In this document: positions 1-8,467 of the stretch, piece after piece
How positions within the stretch are numbered: the stretch's first letter is position 1
How the letters are laid out: each line of letters starts with the position of its first letter
Source: Sphingopyxis sp. UBA6723
GTDB taxonomy: Bacteria > Pseudomonadota > Alphaproteobacteria > Sphingomonadales > Sphingomonadaceae
Length of the DNA: 64,000 nucleotides
Assembly (NCBI RefSeq): GCF_002454115.1
Contig: NZ_DKIH01000011.1
Coordinates: 175,329-239,328 of the forward strand
Reading direction: 5' to 3'
Program-made: the position numbers and the translations under genes
The notes under the pieces: model-generated
The model's database searches: none
Seen by the model: the letters and a program-made list of their open reading frames with translations, nothing else
Told to the model about the DNA's origin: nothing

Positions 1-1
1 G

Positions 2-1291
2 GCAGATGGCGAAGCCTTGCTCACTATCCTTGAGCGCCTCAAGGCGGCAGGCAACTCCTTGTTCGTCGTCGAACATGATCTCGACGTGATCCGCCGCGCG
101 GAATGGCTCGTCGATGTCGGGCCGGGAGCCGGGGAAAAGGGCGGTGAAGTCCTCTACAGCGGGCCGATAGAGGGGCTTGCCGACGTCGAGACTTCGATCA
201 CCCGCCGCTACCTGTTCGAAGAGCCGCTCCGCAGTGAGCGCACACCGCGCGATCCCAAGGCATGGCTACGTCTGGAAGGGATCAGTCGTAACAATCTCCG
301 TGGTCTCGACGTCGAATTTCCCATCGGCTGCTTCACCGCTGTCACCGGCGTTTCGGGATCGGGCAAATCCAGTCTTGTCAGTCAGGCGCTGCCCGAGCTC
401 GTCACGGAACACCTCGGCGGCTCCCCCGTGGCCGAGGACGAGGATATCGATCCGCTGCTCGAAGTTGCTCAGAACGATACTGAAGGACGCATTATCGCAG
501 GCATGGAGCATGTTCGCAGACTGGTGCGGGTCGATCAGAAACCGATCGGCCGCACGCCGCGCTCGAACCTATCCACCTACAGCGGCATGTTCGACCATGT
601 GCGAAGGATCTTCGCTGATACGCCGCTCGCCCGCCGGCGACACTATAGCCCGGGCAGGTTCTCGTTCAACGTCGCGCAAGGCCGCTGCCCGGTGTGCGAG
701 GGCGAGGGATACGTCATGGTGGAGCTGCTGTTCCTGCCGAGCGTTTTTGCGCCGTGCTCGACCTGTCATGGCTCTCGCTACAACCCGCAAACGCTCGAAG
801 TCGAATGGAACGGGCGCAATATCGCCCAGGTGCTCGAACTGACGGTGGACGATGCGTGCGATTTCTTCGCTGGCGAGGCATTCGTGATGCGCTCCCTCGA
901 CGTGTTGCGGGAGATCGGTCTTGGCTATCTGAGGCTCGGTCAGCCGGCGACCGAGCTGTCTGGCGGGGAAGCGCAACGCATCAAGCTGGCGACTGAACTG
1001 CAACGCGCTCAACGCGGCAACACGATATACATCCTCGACGAGCCAACTTCGGGGCTTCACCCCTCCGATGCGGACCGGCTGATGCAACATCTGCAGGGCC
1101 TAGTCGACGCCGGCAATACGGTCGTGGTCGTCGAACATGACATGCGCGCCATCACGCAGGTGGACTGGGTCATCGATCTGGGACCGGGGGCCGGGGAAGA
1201 TGGCGGCCGTATCGTTGCCAGCGGAGTCCCTGGCGTCGTTGCGGAAGCGGAAGGCAGTCTAACCGCCCCCTATCTCAAAGCGGCGCTGTAG
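2..1291 (+). CDS. uvrA: UvrA-family excinuclease ATPase, C-terminal part (5' end outside window)
   Basis: The reading frame is already open at base 2, so the N-terminal part lies outside the window. What remains is the end of the first nucleotide-binding domain (FVVEHD, followed by the DVGPGAGEKGG loop) and the whole second one. Visible are a Walker A (GVSGSGKSSL), a zinc module with CPVC and CSTC pairs, the ABC signature ELSGGEAQRIKLA, Walker B ILDEPTSGLHP and the switch histidine VVVVEHD. UvrA recognises DNA lesions as a dimer and loads UvrB. The protein stops soon after the switch region (ending LKAAL), without the Lys/Glu-rich tail common in housekeeping UvrA. It may therefore be a class II UvrA paralogue, as found on mobile or stress loci. 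That assignment is inference; the UvrA family itself is clear. Confidence 0.9.
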   Translation, partial: ADGEALLTILERLKAAGNSLFVVEHDLDVIRRAEWLVDVGPGAGEKGGEVLYSGPIEGLADVETSITRRYLFEEPLRSERTPRDPKAWLRLEGISRNNLRGLDVEFPIGCFTAVTGVSGSGKSSLVSQALPELVTEHLGGSPVAEDEDIDPLLEVAQNDTEGRIIAGMEHVRRLVRVDQKPIGRTPRSNLSTYSGMFDHVRRIFADTPLARRRHYSPGRFSFNVAQGRCPVCEGEGYVMVELLFLPSVFAPCSTCHGSRYNPQTLEVEWNGRNIAQVLELTVDDACDFFAGEAFVMRSLDVLREIGLGYLRLGQPATELSGGEAQRIKLATELQRAQRGNTIYILDEPTSGLHPSDADRLMQHLQGLVDAGNTVVVVEHDMRAITQVDWVIDLGPGAGEDGGRIVASGVPGVVAEAEGSLTAPYLKAAL

Positions 1292-1549
1292 GTCGTAAAT
1301 TTGGCCGAACGCACGTTCGACCAAGTGTATCTCAACCGGACGCTGGAATGGGTCGAATCTGGGAGCGGGATCGGGCAAGATGGCCACCGCGGTTGACGCG
1401 GCTTTGGGTTTGAGCGCTCGTGAGGCGCGCCGTGTTCGTCTGATAAGCGGCGTATCGGACGGCCAGTCGCCAGCCATCCGCTACGCCTGTTTTGTGCGGA
1501 CCTTCTCCAGGGAGCGGGCCCTCACATGGTTCCTCGAGATGGCCCCGTC

Positions 1550-2095
1550 TTAATTCCCTGCTGCGATTTCCTCGACGAGTTTGGCACAGAAGGCGGGCAA
1601 ATCATTAGGATCACGGCTGGTAACAAGGCCATTGTCGACCACGACTTCCTCATTGGTCCATGCACCGCCGGCGTTCTCGATATCGACCTTCAGCGTCGGG
1701 TAGGACGTCAAGGTGCGACCCTTGAGCACGTCCGCCTCGATCAATGTCCACGGTGCATGGCATATAGCCGCAACAGGTTTTTTCTGATCGAAGAAGGCCC
1801 GGATAAAACCAATTGCCTCGGCGCTGCCGCGCAGTTTGTCGGCACCGACTGTCCCTCCGGGCACAACAAGTCCGTCAAAATCGTCGGCTTTGACATCGGA
1901 AAACGTCTTGTCGATAGTATAGCTGCCGCCCTCGTCGAGATCGCTATTGACGGTGCGAGCCACGCCCGCTTCAAAACTGACCACGGTCACTTTGCCGCCA
2001 GCCTTCTCGATAGCCTGCTTGGGCTTCGAGAATTCTGGTTCTTCCGTTCCGCGGGGTGCGATCAGAATGGCAACTGATTTGCCCTCTAAAGTCAT
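1550..2095 (-). CDS. DJ-1/PfpI family stress protein (YhbO/Gsp18-like)
   Basis: A 181-residue single-domain DJ-1/PfpI protein. The nucleophile elbow AAICHAPW with its cysteine is present, as is a SRDPNDLPAF motif near the C-terminus, typical of the YhbO/general stress protein 18 branch. Members have been reported as protein deglycases or glyoxalase-like hydrolases acting on methylglyoxal damage in the cytoplasm. The start is supported by an AGGGA element a few bases upstream. It lies 31 bp downstream of the formaldehyde dehydrogenase gene on the same strand and is probably co-transcribed, so both would answer to the EcfG-like promoter near 3400. A long plus-strand ORF over the same bases is a codon-bias shadow. 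Confidence 0.9.
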   Translation of the reverse strand: MTLEGKSVAILIAPRGTEEPEFSKPKQAIEKAGGKVTVVSFEAGVARTVNSDLDEGGSYTIDKTFSDVKADDFDGLVVPGGTVGADKLRGSAEAIGFIRAFFDQKKPVAAICHAPWTLIEADVLKGRTLTSYPTLKVDIENAGGAWTNEEVVVDNGLVTSRDPNDLPAFCAKLVEEIAAGN

Positions 2096-2126
2096 AAACT
2101 ATTCCCTATTCGGTTAAAGACCAAAG

Positions 2127-3266
2127 TCAGGCGCCCGGCTTGAGCACGACTTTCGTCCAACCAGCATCGCGCTCGTCGAAATGCTTGTAGGCGTCTGGTG
2201 CCTGATCGAGCGGCAGTCGGTGCGAGATGATTTGGGCAGGATTGGCCCGGTCCTGCTCGATAAGCTTCATCAGTCGCCGGTTGTAGTGCTTTACATTGCA
2301 CTGGCCGGTACCGATCTTCTGACCCTTGAACCAGAAGTTGCCGAAGTCGAACGCCATCTTGCCTTCCTTCTGGAGATCGTCGGGCGCGTTCGGGTCTTCC
2401 GGAATGAACACGCCGACGACGCCGATTCCGCCGGTGGCCTTCGTGCTTTTGACAAGGCAGTTCATCGTGTAATTGCTGCGCTCCTTGCCGTGGCGATCGC
2501 AACACTGGTATCCGACCGCCTCGACCCCCCGGTCGGTCCCGAGGCCGCCGGTTGCGTCAAGGATCTGCTGGGCTGGATCGCCCTTGCGCATGTCGATCGG
2601 AATGGCGCCCATCGCCTCGGCCAGCTTGAGACGGTCATCGTGAGAATCGACCACGAAGATCTGCGAGGCACCGCGAATTTCGGCTGAGTGCGCGGCCATT
2701 AAACCGACCGGACCGGCGCCGTAGATCGCGATGCTTTCGCCAGGCATGAAGCCTGACAGTTCGACGCCATGCCAACCCGTCGGGAAGATGTCGGAGAGCA
2801 TGACATAGTCATCCTCCTTCTCCTCGGCGTCCTCAGGCAGCTTCAGACAATTGAAGTCCGCATAAGGAACACGCATCAACTCGGCCTGGCCACCCTGCCA
2901 CGGACCCATCTCGGCAAAGCCATACGCTGCGCCGGCGGTTCCAGGGTTGGTCGTGAGGCAGAAACCCGTCAAACCCCGTTCGCAATTTTCGCAGAAACCG
3001 CAACCGACGTTGAACGGCAAGCACACGCGATCGCCCTTCTTGATACAATCTACGGCAGAGCCGACTTCGACGACCTCGCCAAGGTTTTCGTGACCGAAGA
3101 CCCTGCCCTTCTCGAAGCTGGTACGGCCCTCATACATGTGAAGGTCCGACCCGCAGATATTGGTCGTGGTCAGCCGGATGATAACATCGGTCTGCTTTTC
3201 GACCTTGGGATCATCGATAGTATCGACAGAAACATCTTTGGGCCCGTTGTACACGACAGCTTTCAC
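2127..3266 (-). CDS. fdhA: glutathione-independent formaldehyde dehydrogenase, zinc-dependent
   Basis: A 379-residue zinc alcohol dehydrogenase-family protein. Visible are the catalytic zinc ligand region NICGSDLHMYEGR, the GHENLGEVVEVG motif, four structural-zinc cysteines in the CGFCENCERGLTGFC stretch and the Rossmann motif IYGAGPVGLMA. The insertion around GYQCCDRHG and the overall length match the Pseudomonas putida-type enzyme, which oxidises formaldehyde with tightly bound NAD and no glutathione. The start is GTG, chosen because AGGAAGAG sits just upstream and the MKAVVYNGP opening is the family norm. It probably forms an operon with the DJ-1 gene downstream, giving aldehyde and carbonyl-stress defence. 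Confidence 0.92.
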   Translation of the reverse strand: MKAVVYNGPKDVSVDTIDDPKVEKQTDVIIRLTTTNICGSDLHMYEGRTSFEKGRVFGHENLGEVVEVGSAVDCIKKGDRVCLPFNVGCGFCENCERGLTGFCLTTNPGTAGAAYGFAEMGPWQGGQAELMRVPYADFNCLKLPEDAEEKEDDYVMLSDIFPTGWHGVELSGFMPGESIAIYGAGPVGLMAAHSAEIRGASQIFVVDSHDDRLKLAEAMGAIPIDMRKGDPAQQILDATGGLGTDRGVEAVGYQCCDRHGKERSNYTMNCLVKSTKATGGIGVVGVFIPEDPNAPDDLQKEGKMAFDFGNFWFKGQKIGTGQCNVKHYNRRLMKLIEQDRANPAQIISHRLPLDQAPDAYKHFDERDAGWTKVVLKPGA

Positions 3267-3384
3267 GGATCTCTTCCTTTCGCAACTCTTCTGAACGCGT
3301 CATCAAATCTAGAGCTTGGTGTTGATCCGGTCCATCGCAACGACGGAGGACATCGCACCCATTCCAAGTGATCTCAGTTTCCTG

Positions 3385-3409
3385 AACCTTCTGCTACCTG
3401 AGAGGTTCC
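3385..3409 (-). promoter_or_regulatory. EcfG-like stress promoter upstream of fdhA (one mismatch)
   Basis: On the minus strand GGAAC (3409-3405) is followed after 16 bp by GGTT (3388-3385). The alphaproteobacterial EcfG consensus is GGAAC, 16-17 bp, CGTT, so only one -10 base differs. It lies about 120 bp upstream of the fdhA start codon. Function is inferred from the match and from the presence of PhyR and NepR in the window. Confidence 0.45.
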
Positions 3410-3581
3410 TTCCCGGAGGGCCATTCTCGGATCGATTCACGGCTGTTTTCTAAGACTGGGCCAGAACGGGCGAATAACGCGCCAAGTTGATGTGCCCAAG
3501 AATTTCCCGCGAACAAATCGTGCCGCTACATCGCGCCACGTCAACGGCGCTTGATCAGTGAATTCAGAGGTGTGATAAGCG

Positions 3582-3616
3582 CAAAAGACAAGGCCATCCA
3601 CTATCGCGGATGGCCT
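3582..3616 (-). terminator. hairpin terminator downstream of the monooxygenase gene
   Basis: A perfect 9-bp stem (AGGCCATCC at 3591-3599 pairing with 3608-3616) with an 8-base loop. Read on the minus strand it is followed by TGTCTTTTG, a short T tract. It lies about 110 bp past the stop of the minus-strand monooxygenase gene. Confidence 0.5.
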
Positions 3617-3723
3617 GTCGTATTCATTTACTCATTTCTCGGTTCGGCCGGGGCATCCATTCGGGATGGAGACACGAGCCTTACACTGCAGCCAAACGGC
3701 AGCTTAGGGTGCCGACCGCTCCG

Positions 3724-4017
3724 CTATTTCGCGGCCAGCAGGGTGAACTTGTGAATCTGCGGCGGTTCGGAAAACAGTTCTTCTGCCTTGTCCATCAGTG
3801 CGGCGGCAACCTTGCCGTCAAGATGGGCCTGCCGATCCTCCTCAGTGTCGAACGTATCGAAGATCGCGTACGCACCGGGACCTTCCTCGATCGCATACCA
3901 GGTCAGAGTGCCCGCCTCAGCTTGAACGAGCGGCAATGCCGAGGTCAGGAAATCGGCGACATCGCGCTCTTTTCCGGGCTTGGCCTTCAGTGGTACATAC
4001 AGGGCAAGTTTGGGCAT
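3724..4017 (-). CDS. putative quinol monooxygenase / antibiotic biosynthesis monooxygenase (ABM) domain protein
   Basis: A 97-residue protein with a single ABM (dimeric alpha-beta barrel) domain. The N-terminal strand KLALYVPLKAKPGKE, the central TWYAIEEGPG and AIFDTFDTEE strands and the C-terminal PPQIHKFTLLAAK follow the YgiN family pattern. YgiN-type proteins act on quinols, but many relatives have unknown substrates, so the exact reaction is open. A perfect EcfG-type promoter ends about 45 bp upstream of the start codon, which points to general stress control. The gene has its own promoter and terminator and is therefore probably monocistronic, independent of the SDR gene upstream. Confidence 0.8.
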   Translation of the reverse strand: MPKLALYVPLKAKPGKERDVADFLTSALPLVQAEAGTLTWYAIEEGPGAYAIFDTFDTEEDRQAHLDGKVAAALMDKAEELFSEPPQIHKFTLLAAK

Positions 4018-4061
4018 AAATAACTCCTCAAGTGAAACGGACAGATATTATTCGGCAAAGT

Positions 4062-4087
4062 AACGGACGAGCAGACCGGTACGTTCC
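4062..4087 (-). promoter_or_regulatory. EcfG-type general stress promoter, exact consensus match
   Basis: On the minus strand GGAAC (4087-4083) is followed after exactly 17 bp by CGTT (4065-4062). This matches the alphaproteobacterial EcfG consensus in every specified base. It is correctly oriented and lies 45 bp upstream of the ABM monooxygenase start at 4017. Confidence 0.7.
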
Positions 4088-4128
4088 CCATGAGGCGGAG
4101 CACACGCGGCCCCGCCTCCTCGTCGAAA

Positions 4129-4869
4129 TCAGAACTCCTGTGCGGTCGGCCGGATGACGATCGCGTTGACGTCGACGTCATCAGGTTGTTCGACAGCGAA
4201 CGCGATAGCACGCGCCACCGATGCCGCCGGGATGGCCTGCTTGTAGAAGTCCAGCACCGTCTCGGCAGCCGTGCCGGATGTCGTGAACTTCAGATTGCTT
4301 TCGACAGCTCCAGGCTCGATTGACGTGACCCGGACCTTTTCCCCCACTTCGTGGCGCAAGCCCTCGCTGATCGCGCTGACGGCAAACTTTGTGCCGGAGT
4401 AGACCGTGCCGCCCGGTGCGAAGACCTTGATGCCCGCAACCGAGCTCAGGTTGATGATGTGACCGCTGCCCTGCTCGAGAAAACCGGGAAGGGCCGCCGC
4501 GATGCCGTAGAGCGTACCCTTCAGATTGACGTCGATCATCTGGTCCCACTCGTCGGTATTGACCTCGGCCATCGGACGGATCGGCATGAGCCCGGCGTTG
4601 TTGATCAGCACGTCGAGGCGGCCGAAGTCGGCGACGATCGCGGCGACGACAGACTGGACCGCCGACTTGTCGGTTACGTCGAGCGCGTAACTACGTGCCG
4701 TGCCGCCGCTTGCGGCGATGTCCGCGACGACCTCGTCGAGCCTGTCCTTGCGCCGGGCGGCGATGGCCACCTTGGCGCCGCGTTCAGCGAGAAGCCGCGC
4801 GGTTTCTGCGCCGATACCGGTGCTGCCGCCGGTGATGAGAACGACCTTGCCTTCGATACCCTTGGTCAT
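4129..4869 (-). CDS. SDR family NAD(P)-dependent oxidoreductase
   Basis: A classical short-chain dehydrogenase of 246 residues. The cofactor motif TGGSTGIG is near the N-terminus, NNAGLMPI follows at about residue 90, and the catalytic Tyr and Lys are in YSGTKFA at about residue 157, preceded by the catalytic Ser in NLSSVAG. A basic residue right after the glycine motif region (AIAARRKDRL) suggests NADP preference. It resembles clavaldehyde dehydrogenase-like or YdfG-like carbonyl reductases; the substrate cannot be read from sequence. It follows the MRJP/OYE operon on the same strand after 76 bp and may be the last gene of that detoxification cluster. Confidence 0.88.
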   Translation of the reverse strand: MTKGIEGKVVLITGGSTGIGAETARLLAERGAKVAIAARRKDRLDEVVADIAASGGTARSYALDVTDKSAVQSVVAAIVADFGRLDVLINNAGLMPIRPMAEVNTDEWDQMIDVNLKGTLYGIAAALPGFLEQGSGHIINLSSVAGIKVFAPGGTVYSGTKFAVSAISEGLRHEVGEKVRVTSIEPGAVESNLKFTTSGTAAETVLDFYKQAIPAASVARAIAFAVEQPDDVDVNAIVIRPTAQEF

Positions 4870-4945
4870 GACTGTATTCCTTCAAGTCAGTTGTTGATTT
4901 TTCGCCGGATCGCGGCCCCGCGCGAGCCCGCCCGGCCTGATGGGG

Positions 4946-6097
4946 TCACTGCGAGCGCAACAGGACGGGACCGGCGCCCACCTTGATGCGGAGCAGTTCG
5001 TAGGGCTTGCGGCGCAAGTCCCGCCCGCCGTGGAAGCCTGGCTGGCGGTGAAGCTGGTTGGCGGTGAAGTAGAGGTAGCCGTCGGTGCCGATCGACAGCG
5101 TGTCGGGCCAGCTGATGCGCGGGTCGCTGACCACCGTCGTCCAGCTGCCCTGGTCGAGCACGCGGATCGCGTTGTTCTCGTAATCGCCGGCGAACACGCG
5201 GCCGTTGTCGTCCTCGGCAATCCCGTCCGAGGCGCCTTTGCGCCCCAGGTTGCGGACCGCGCGGCCCAACCCCTCCTCGGACACCGCGGCATCGCGCAGC
5301 AGCGCCGTGGGCACCGCGTGCAGCGTGCGACCCGACAGCGGTCCATAGTAGAGCAGGCTGCCGTCGGCGCTGAGCGCAATCGCGTCGCTGGCGATCGCGA
5401 CCGGCGTCGCGGGGCCGTCGGCCGGGCGGTTCATGAGCACCGCGCCGTCGACGACCGGGGTGAAGCCGCGCTCGGGGTTGGTCGTCGCATGGTTCGACAG
5501 GCGCCGGATCGCACGCCCGCTGGCGATATCGACGACGATGATGCCGCCGACACCGGCGTTGCTGCTGTCGGTGATGTAGGCGACGCCCTCGGCGCCCTGA
5601 CGCAGATCGAAGCGCACGTCGTTGAGGTAGGTCGTGGGCAGCACCACGCTGGGCGGCAGAACGATCGTCTTCACCACCCGGTTGGTTGAAAGATCGATCG
5701 CCACCAGCTTTGCACCGCCGGCCTGGGGCTGGGAGAAATTGGGCGCCGCCGTGTCGAGCACCCAGAGGCGGTTGGCGCCATCGGCCACCACGCTCTGCAC
5801 CGAGATGAAATGCCCCGCCGGGTCGGCCGGATCGGGCCGGTTGGTCGCGGCGTCGGGATAAGGCACCGCCTTGCCGTCGACCAACTCGGCCACCGTGAAC
5901 GGCGCGTTGTCGCCCCATTGCGGGAAGTTGACAAAAATGCGCCCGTTGGGGGCGACGGTCACGCCAGTCGGCATCGCGCCATCGAAGGTCGCGACCTGTT
6001 CGATCTGGGGCGCGGATGCACTCTCGCGGGTCGTCGAGCAGGCGGCGAGCGTTAAAGCCGCGCCCGCGGCAAGAAGCAGTTTGACGGAGATTTTCAT
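4946..6097 (-). CDS. major royal jelly protein (yellow/L-dopachrome tautomerase-related) family lipoprotein
   Basis: A 383-residue exported beta-propeller protein. It starts MKISVKLLLAAGAALTLAAC, a lipoprotein signal with the acylated cysteine at residue 20. The mature part has the family features FVNFPQWGDNAPFTVAEL, SVQSVVADGANRLWVLDT and YLNDVRFDLRQG. These identify the MRJP/yellow group (PF03022) rather than plain SMP-30. The start codon overlaps the stop of the preceding oxidoreductase (ATGA), with AAGGAA just upstream, so translation is probably coupled. A longer in-frame extension upstream is only the shadow of the oxidoreductase. The molecular function of bacterial members is not established; the context suggests a role with electrophile or quinone metabolism. 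Confidence 0.8.
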   Translation of the reverse strand: MKISVKLLLAAGAALTLAACSTTRESASAPQIEQVATFDGAMPTGVTVAPNGRIFVNFPQWGDNAPFTVAELVDGKAVPYPDAATNRPDPADPAGHFISVQSVVADGANRLWVLDTAAPNFSQPQAGGAKLVAIDLSTNRVVKTIVLPPSVVLPTTYLNDVRFDLRQGAEGVAYITDSSNAGVGGIIVVDIASGRAIRRLSNHATTNPERGFTPVVDGAVLMNRPADGPATPVAIASDAIALSADGSLLYYGPLSGRTLHAVPTALLRDAAVSEEGLGRAVRNLGRKGASDGIAEDDNGRVFAGDYENNAIRVLDQGSWTTVVSDPRISWPDTLSIGTDGYLYFTANQLHRQPGFHGGRDLRRKPYELLRIKVGAGPVLLRSQ

Positions 6098-7200
6098 GGG
6101 ATCATTTCCTTGAGAATGCGGCCCGCTTCCTGGGGCTCGGACCGGAGATATTGCGGGGGCGCCTTGACCGATGCGCCAAGCGCGGCGGCGGCGTGCCAGG
6201 GCCAGCGCGGATCCCACAGCGCAGCCCGGGCGATCGCTATGGCGTCGGCATGCCCGTCTTCGAGGATGCGCTCCGCCTGGTGCGGATCGGTGATCATTCC
6301 GACCGCCACGACCGGCATGGCGACCGCGTCCTTGACCGTCCGGGCCAGCGGCACCTGATAGCCGGGGCCGACCGGGATCTGCTGGCGCGGGTCGAGGCCG
6401 CCGCCGGAGACGTGGATCGCCGAACAACCGCGCCGCTCCAGTTCCTGCGCAAACCGTGCGGTTTCTTCCGCCGTCCAGCCGCCTTCAACCCAGTCGGCCC
6501 CGGAAACGCGGACGGTCACCGGGCGGTCGGCCGGAAATGCTTCGCGCACGGCATCGAACACTTCGAGCGGGAACCGCATCCGGTTGTCGAGGCTGCCGCC
6601 GTAGTCGTCGCCGCGCCGGTTGGAGATCGACGAAAGAAACTCGTGGAGCAGATAGCCATGCGCGGCGTGGATCTGGATGGCTTCGATGCCGAGCCTGCCG
6701 GCGCGCCGGGCGGCATCCGCGAACGCCTCCCGGATGCGGGCAAGCCCTGACTCGTCCAGTTCGACAGGGGGATGGTCGTCCGGAGCGAATGGGATGGCGC
6801 TGGGTGCCACGGTCTGCCAGCCATTCTCCGCATCGGGGGCGATCTGCGTTCCGCCGTGCCACGGCTTGGCGCAGCTCGCCTTGCGGCCGGCATGGGCCAG
6901 CTGGATGATAAGCGGCATGTCCGACCAACGGCGCACACTTTCGAGCACGCTTCGCATCGCCGCTTCGGTACGGTCATCGTACAGGCCGACGTCACCGTAG
7001 GTGATGCGCCCTTCCGGGCTGACCGCGGTCGCCTCTATCGTCAGCGCGCCCGCGCCCGAGAGCGCCAACTCCCCGAGATGCATCTGGTGCCAGTCGGTCA
7101 TCGCGCCGTCGACTGCCGAATACTGGCACATCGGCGCGATAACGATGCGGTTGGCGAGCCGCAGCCCGCCAACCTCAATCGTTTCGAACAATTTCGCCAT
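6094..7200 (-). CDS. NADH:flavin oxidoreductase, Old Yellow Enzyme family (YqjM/XenA type)
   Basis: About 368 residues forming an FMN-binding TIM barrel. The opening LFETIEVGGLRLANRIVIAPMCQYSA, including the Cys near the flavin, is typical of the thermophilic-like OYE class. The HAAHGYLLHEFLS active-site motif and the phosphate-binding VGMITDPHQAERIL region follow. The family reduces activated C=C bonds of enones, maleimides and nitro compounds with NAD(P)H. The start at 7200 is preferred because it overlaps the glyoxalase stop (TGATG); an ATG two codons upstream (7206) is also possible. It is the third gene of a four-gene overlapping operon. Confidence 0.9.
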   Translation of the reverse strand: MAKLFETIEVGGLRLANRIVIAPMCQYSAVDGAMTDWHQMHLGELALSGAGALTIEATAVSPEGRITYGDVGLYDDRTEAAMRSVLESVRRWSDMPLIIQLAHAGRKASCAKPWHGGTQIAPDAENGWQTVAPSAIPFAPDDHPPVELDESGLARIREAFADAARRAGRLGIEAIQIHAAHGYLLHEFLSSISNRRGDDYGGSLDNRMRFPLEVFDAVREAFPADRPVTVRVSGADWVEGGWTAEETARFAQELERRGCSAIHVSGGGLDPRQQIPVGPGYQVPLARTVKDAVAMPVVAVGMITDPHQAERILEDGHADAIAIARAALWDPRWPWHAAAALGASVKAPPQYLRSEPQEAGRILKEMIP

Positions 7201-7655
7201 CACCATTCGCCCGTGTTGGGCATGGAGGCCCAGGGTTCGACCGGAGCCTTGTGTTCGCCCTGCTGCAGCAGTTCGATCGAGATCCCGTCCGGAGAGCGGA
7301 CGAACGCCATGTGCCCGTCGCGCGGGGGGCGATTGATCGTCACGCCGCCCGCCTGCAGCCGCGCGCAGATTTCGTAGATGTCGTCGACCTGATAGGCGAG
7401 ATGGCCGAAGTTTCGGCCCCCCGTGTATGTCTCGGCAGGGCTGCCGTCCTCGGGCGGCCAGTTGTACGTCAGCTCGACCTCGGCATCGCCCTGCTCGCCG
7501 TCGCCGCGGAAATCCTCGTCGGCGGCAAGGTAGATCAGCGTGTAACGCCCGGCCTGGTTCTCCATGCGCCGGGTCTCCTTGAGACCCAGCAGCGTGAAGA
7601 AACGGATCGACGACTCGGGATCGGCGACGCGCAGCATGGTGTGGAGATAGCGCAT
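7200..7655 (-). CDS. gloA: glyoxalase I (lactoylglutathione lyase), VOC family
   Basis: A 151-residue vicinal-oxygen-chelate protein beginning MRYLHTMLRV, as in proteobacterial GloA. All four expected metal ligands are in place: His5, Glu61, His85 and Glu128. The enzyme isomerises the methylglyoxal-glutathione hemithioacetal to S-lactoylglutathione in the cytoplasm. There are 2 bp between it and the upstream DJ-1 gene, and it overlaps the downstream OYE gene by a TGATG. Together this is a methylglyoxal and electrophile defence operon. The substrate could be another glutathione adduct, but ligand conservation argues for a real glyoxalase. Confidence 0.88.
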   Translation of the reverse strand: MRYLHTMLRVADPESSIRFFTLLGLKETRRMENQAGRYTLIYLAADEDFRGDGEQGDAEVELTYNWPPEDGSPAETYTGGRNFGHLAYQVDDIYEICARLQAGGVTINRPPRDGHMAFVRSPDGISIELLQQGEHKAPVEPWASMPNTGEW

Positions 7656-7657
7656 GA

Positions 7658-8467
7658 TCAGGCGACCTTTTCCTTGAGGGCTTCCATCACGAGTTCCGCG
7701 GTGCGCGCCGCGCTGGCGGGGTTCTGACCGGTCACCAGATTGCCGTCGCGTAGGGCGAAGGGGGCAAAATCGGGGCCGCCCTCGTGCTTGCCCCCAAGTT
7801 CCTTGAGGCGCGTTTCGAGCAGGAACGGCACCGCCTGATCGAGGCCGACCGCGCGCTCCTCGCTGTCGGTGAAGCCCGCGACACGGCGGCCAGCCACGAG
7901 GGGCGTGCCATCGGCCTTCTTCGCCGAGACCAGCCCTGCCGGTCCATGACAGACGGCGGCGACGATCTTGCCTTCGCGGTCGAAGCGTTCGACCAGGCGG
8001 GCCAGTTCGTCGCTGCCGGGGTAATCGAACATGGTGCCGTGGCCACCGGGCAGGAACAGCGCGTCGTAGCCGCCGGGATCGATGCTGGTGAACACCGGCG
8101 TGCCGACAACCTCGGCCTTCAGGGCCTCGTCCTTCAGATAGCGCTCGACCGAAGCGTCGTTCTCGCCGTCGGCATTGACGCTGCGCTGGTCGACGGGGAT
8201 GGCGCCGCCCTTGATCGAGGCAAGCGTCACCTCGGCGCCCGCATCGCGGAAGGCATAATACGGGGTGGTAAGTTCCTCGAGCCAGACACCCGTCGGTTCG
8301 GTGCCGGGGGTCATGCGGTCGGCGGAGGTGGCCACCATCAGAATGCGGGTCATCGTCAATTGTCCTGTTCCATTGATGTCCGGGACACGAGCAAACGCAC
8401 CCGGCGCAGCCGCACCCGCCACAAAGACAGCTGTGAGAGCTTTCAGCAGTTGGCGGCGATTTTTCAT
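7658..8467 (-). CDS. DJ-1/PfpI family protein with Tat-like signal (Hsp31/glyoxalase III-like)
   Basis: A 269-residue protein with an N-terminal MKNRRQLLKAL twin-arginine-like motif, a hydrophobic stretch and an AFA cleavage-like site. A class I glutamine amidotransferase-like domain follows. The nucleophile elbow AAVCHGPAGL carries the cysteine, and LPGGHGTMFDYP is the conserved upstream loop of the Hsp31/HchA-like group. These enzymes convert methylglyoxal to lactate without glutathione or act as chaperones. Export would be unusual; alternatively the cytoplasmic form starts at MTRILMVATSAD about 38 residues in. First gene of the LysR-flanked operon. Confidence 0.83.
   Translation of the reverse strand: MKNRRQLLKALTAVFVAGAAAPGAFARVPDINGTGQLTMTRILMVATSADRMTPGTEPTGVWLEELTTPYYAFRDAGAEVTLASIKGGAIPVDQRSVNADGENDASVERYLKDEALKAEVVGTPVFTSIDPGGYDALFLPGGHGTMFDYPGSDELARLVERFDREGKIVAAVCHGPAGLVSAKKADGTPLVAGRRVAGFTDSEERAVGLDQAVPFLLETRLKELGGKHEGGPDFAPFALRDGNLVTGQNPASAARTAELVMEALKEKVA

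Larger units (their letters stand above)
3267..3723. other. intergenic region of 457 bp
   Basis: No convincing coding potential on either strand. It holds an EcfG-like promoter for the formaldehyde dehydrogenase gene (3385-3409, minus) and a hairpin with minus-strand T tract at 3582-3616 that probably ends the monooxygenase transcript. Short plus-strand ORFs here have no recognisable domain. Confidence 0.6.

Noticed and set aside
1292..1549. Possible small gene or transposase remnant between the UvrA-like gene and the DJ-1 gene
   Set aside because: A frame starting near 1380 has no initiation signal and no recognisable family; similarity to known small domains was too weak.
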